This document shows positions 14,317-14,975 of a stretch of DNA of 14,975 nucleotides, in pieces. Position 1 is the first letter of the stretch. Every line of letters begins with the position of its first letter. Source of the stretch: Betaproteobacteria bacterium (GTDB lineage Bacteria > Pseudomonadota > Gammaproteobacteria > Burkholderiales > Thiobacillaceae); contig JAIFLB010000101.1 in the NCBI GenBank assembly GCA_020049245.1, forward strand, positions 1 through 14,975, in the 5' to 3' direction. The position numbers were made by a program, and so were the translations under genes. Under the pieces are notes generated by a model, which searched no databases, was not told the DNA's origin, and saw only the letters and a list, made by a program, of their open reading frames with translations.

Positions 14317-14975
14317 CTAGTCGCCGCTCATGCCGGCGATGGTGATACCGGTCTGACCGGCAAATTCGAGCATGCGGTTGATCGAGACGACAGCGCGGCG
14401 GCCGATGACCGGATCGATCAGAATTTCGTTGGCGCCGGTTTCCAGCACATGCAGCAGGCCTTTGAGTCCATTCATCGCCATCCAGGGGCAATGCGCGCAG
14501 GACACGCAGGTGGCGCCGACACCGCCAGTCGGCGCTTCAAGCAACGTTTTGCCGGGCGCGGCGAGTTGCATCTTGTGAAAAATGCCGTTGTCGGTGGCGA
14601 CGATCAGGGTCTGCTGCGGCAATTCTGCCGCCGCGCGGATCAGCTGGGTTGTCGAACCCACCACATCCGCCAGTGCGATGACGCTGGCTGGCGATTCCGG
14701 ATGTACCAGCACGGCCACATCCGGGTATTGCGCTTTCAGGTCCCGAATGCCGTCTGCCTTGAATTTTTCATGTACCACGCAGGAGCCTTGCCAGAGCAGC
14801 ATGTCGGCGCCGGTGGTTTTCTGGACATAGTCGCCGAGGTAGCGGTCCGGCGCCCAGATGAGCTTCTTGCCCTGAGCATACAGGTGCGCCGCCACCTTGA
14901 CCGCGATGCTCGACGTCACCACCCAGTCGGCGCGCGCTTTGACCGCCGCCGAGGTGTTCGCATAGACCACGGCGA
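14317..14975 (-). CDS. nadA: Quinolinate synthase NadA, partial (5' part beyond the right edge)
   Basis: The frame is open from the right edge to TAG at 14317 and encodes the C-terminal 219 or so residues. It is very like E. coli NadA: VVYANTSAAVKARADWVVTS, IWAPDRYLGDYVQ, LVHPESPASV, IVATDNGIF, and GATCVSCAHCPWMAMN. NadA condenses iminoaspartate with dihydroxyacetone phosphate to quinolinate, the first steps to NAD, using a [4Fe-4S] cluster. Two cluster ligands are visible: the Cys in WQGSCVVH and the last Cys of CVSCAHCPW, 97 residues apart as in E. coli (Cys200/Cys297); the third should lie in the missing N-terminal part. No obvious terminator follows the stop. Neighbouring mscL is on the same strand 119 nt downstream. 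Confidence 0.95.
   Translation of the reverse strand, partial: AVVYANTSAAVKARADWVVTSSIAVKVAAHLYAQGKKLIWAPDRYLGDYVQKTTGADMLLWQGSCVVHEKFKADGIRDLKAQYPDVAVLVHPESPASVIALADVVGSTTQLIRAAAELPQQTLIVATDNGIFHKMQLAAPGKTLLEAPTGGVGATCVSCAHCPWMAMNGLKGLLHVLETGANEILIDPVIGRRAVVSINRMLEFAGQTGITIAGMSGD

Noticed and set aside
1..14975. A new defence, secretion or mobile system
   Set aside because: All genes but the DUF4197 and TPR proteins fall in well-known families; no nuclease, helicase, toxin-antitoxin, transposase or phage pattern was seen.

Overview
The window is chromosomal DNA of a Gram-negative proteobacterium, most likely a betaproteobacterium. The basis is an MSHA-type pilus locus, an E. coli-like NadA, UbiE, YggX, an OmpA-family protein, moderately high GC and short palindromic intergenic repeats. 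The genus cannot be named from the sequence alone. Every stretch longer than about 300 bases is accounted for by a gene. I saw no tRNA, rRNA, CRISPR array, transposase or phage gene.

Region 1 (1-9837, minus strand) is a compact type IV pilus operon of the MSHA class, read right to left: mshE (assembly ATPase with a c-di-GMP-binding type N-terminus), mshG (inner-membrane platform), one major-pilin gene (mshA-like), then the minor pilins mshC, mshD, mshO and mshP, and a very large mshQ-like surface protein that runs off the left edge. Genes from mshA to mshQ are overlapping or closely spaced, which suggests translational coupling. The mshI-J-K-L-M-N genes that precede mshE in Vibrio are not next to it here; trmL lies there on the opposite strand. 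Two copies of a palindromic repeat interrupt the operon, one between mshE and mshG and one inside the 5' end of the mshD reading frame.

Region 2 (9901-11937, plus strand) holds housekeeping genes: trmL (tRNA wobble 2'-O-methylation), a small TPR protein, yggX (iron trafficking / oxidative protection) and ubiE (quinone C-methylation). ubiE has an odd C-rich leader without a Shine-Dalgarno sequence. A strong bidirectional terminator closes the block.

Region 3 (12013-14975, minus strand) holds an OmpA-family protein with four calcium-binding type 3 repeats and no room for a beta-barrel, a DUF4197 protein whose start overlaps the stop of mscL, mscL itself (mechanosensitive channel), and the 3' part of nadA (quinolinate synthase), cut by the right edge.

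I found no clearly new multi-gene system. The most unusual signals are the repeat that has become coding sequence in the mshD leader, its sister copy in front of mshG, the C-rich/G-quadruplex-like ubiE leader, and the barrel-less OmpA with 90-bp internal repeats.
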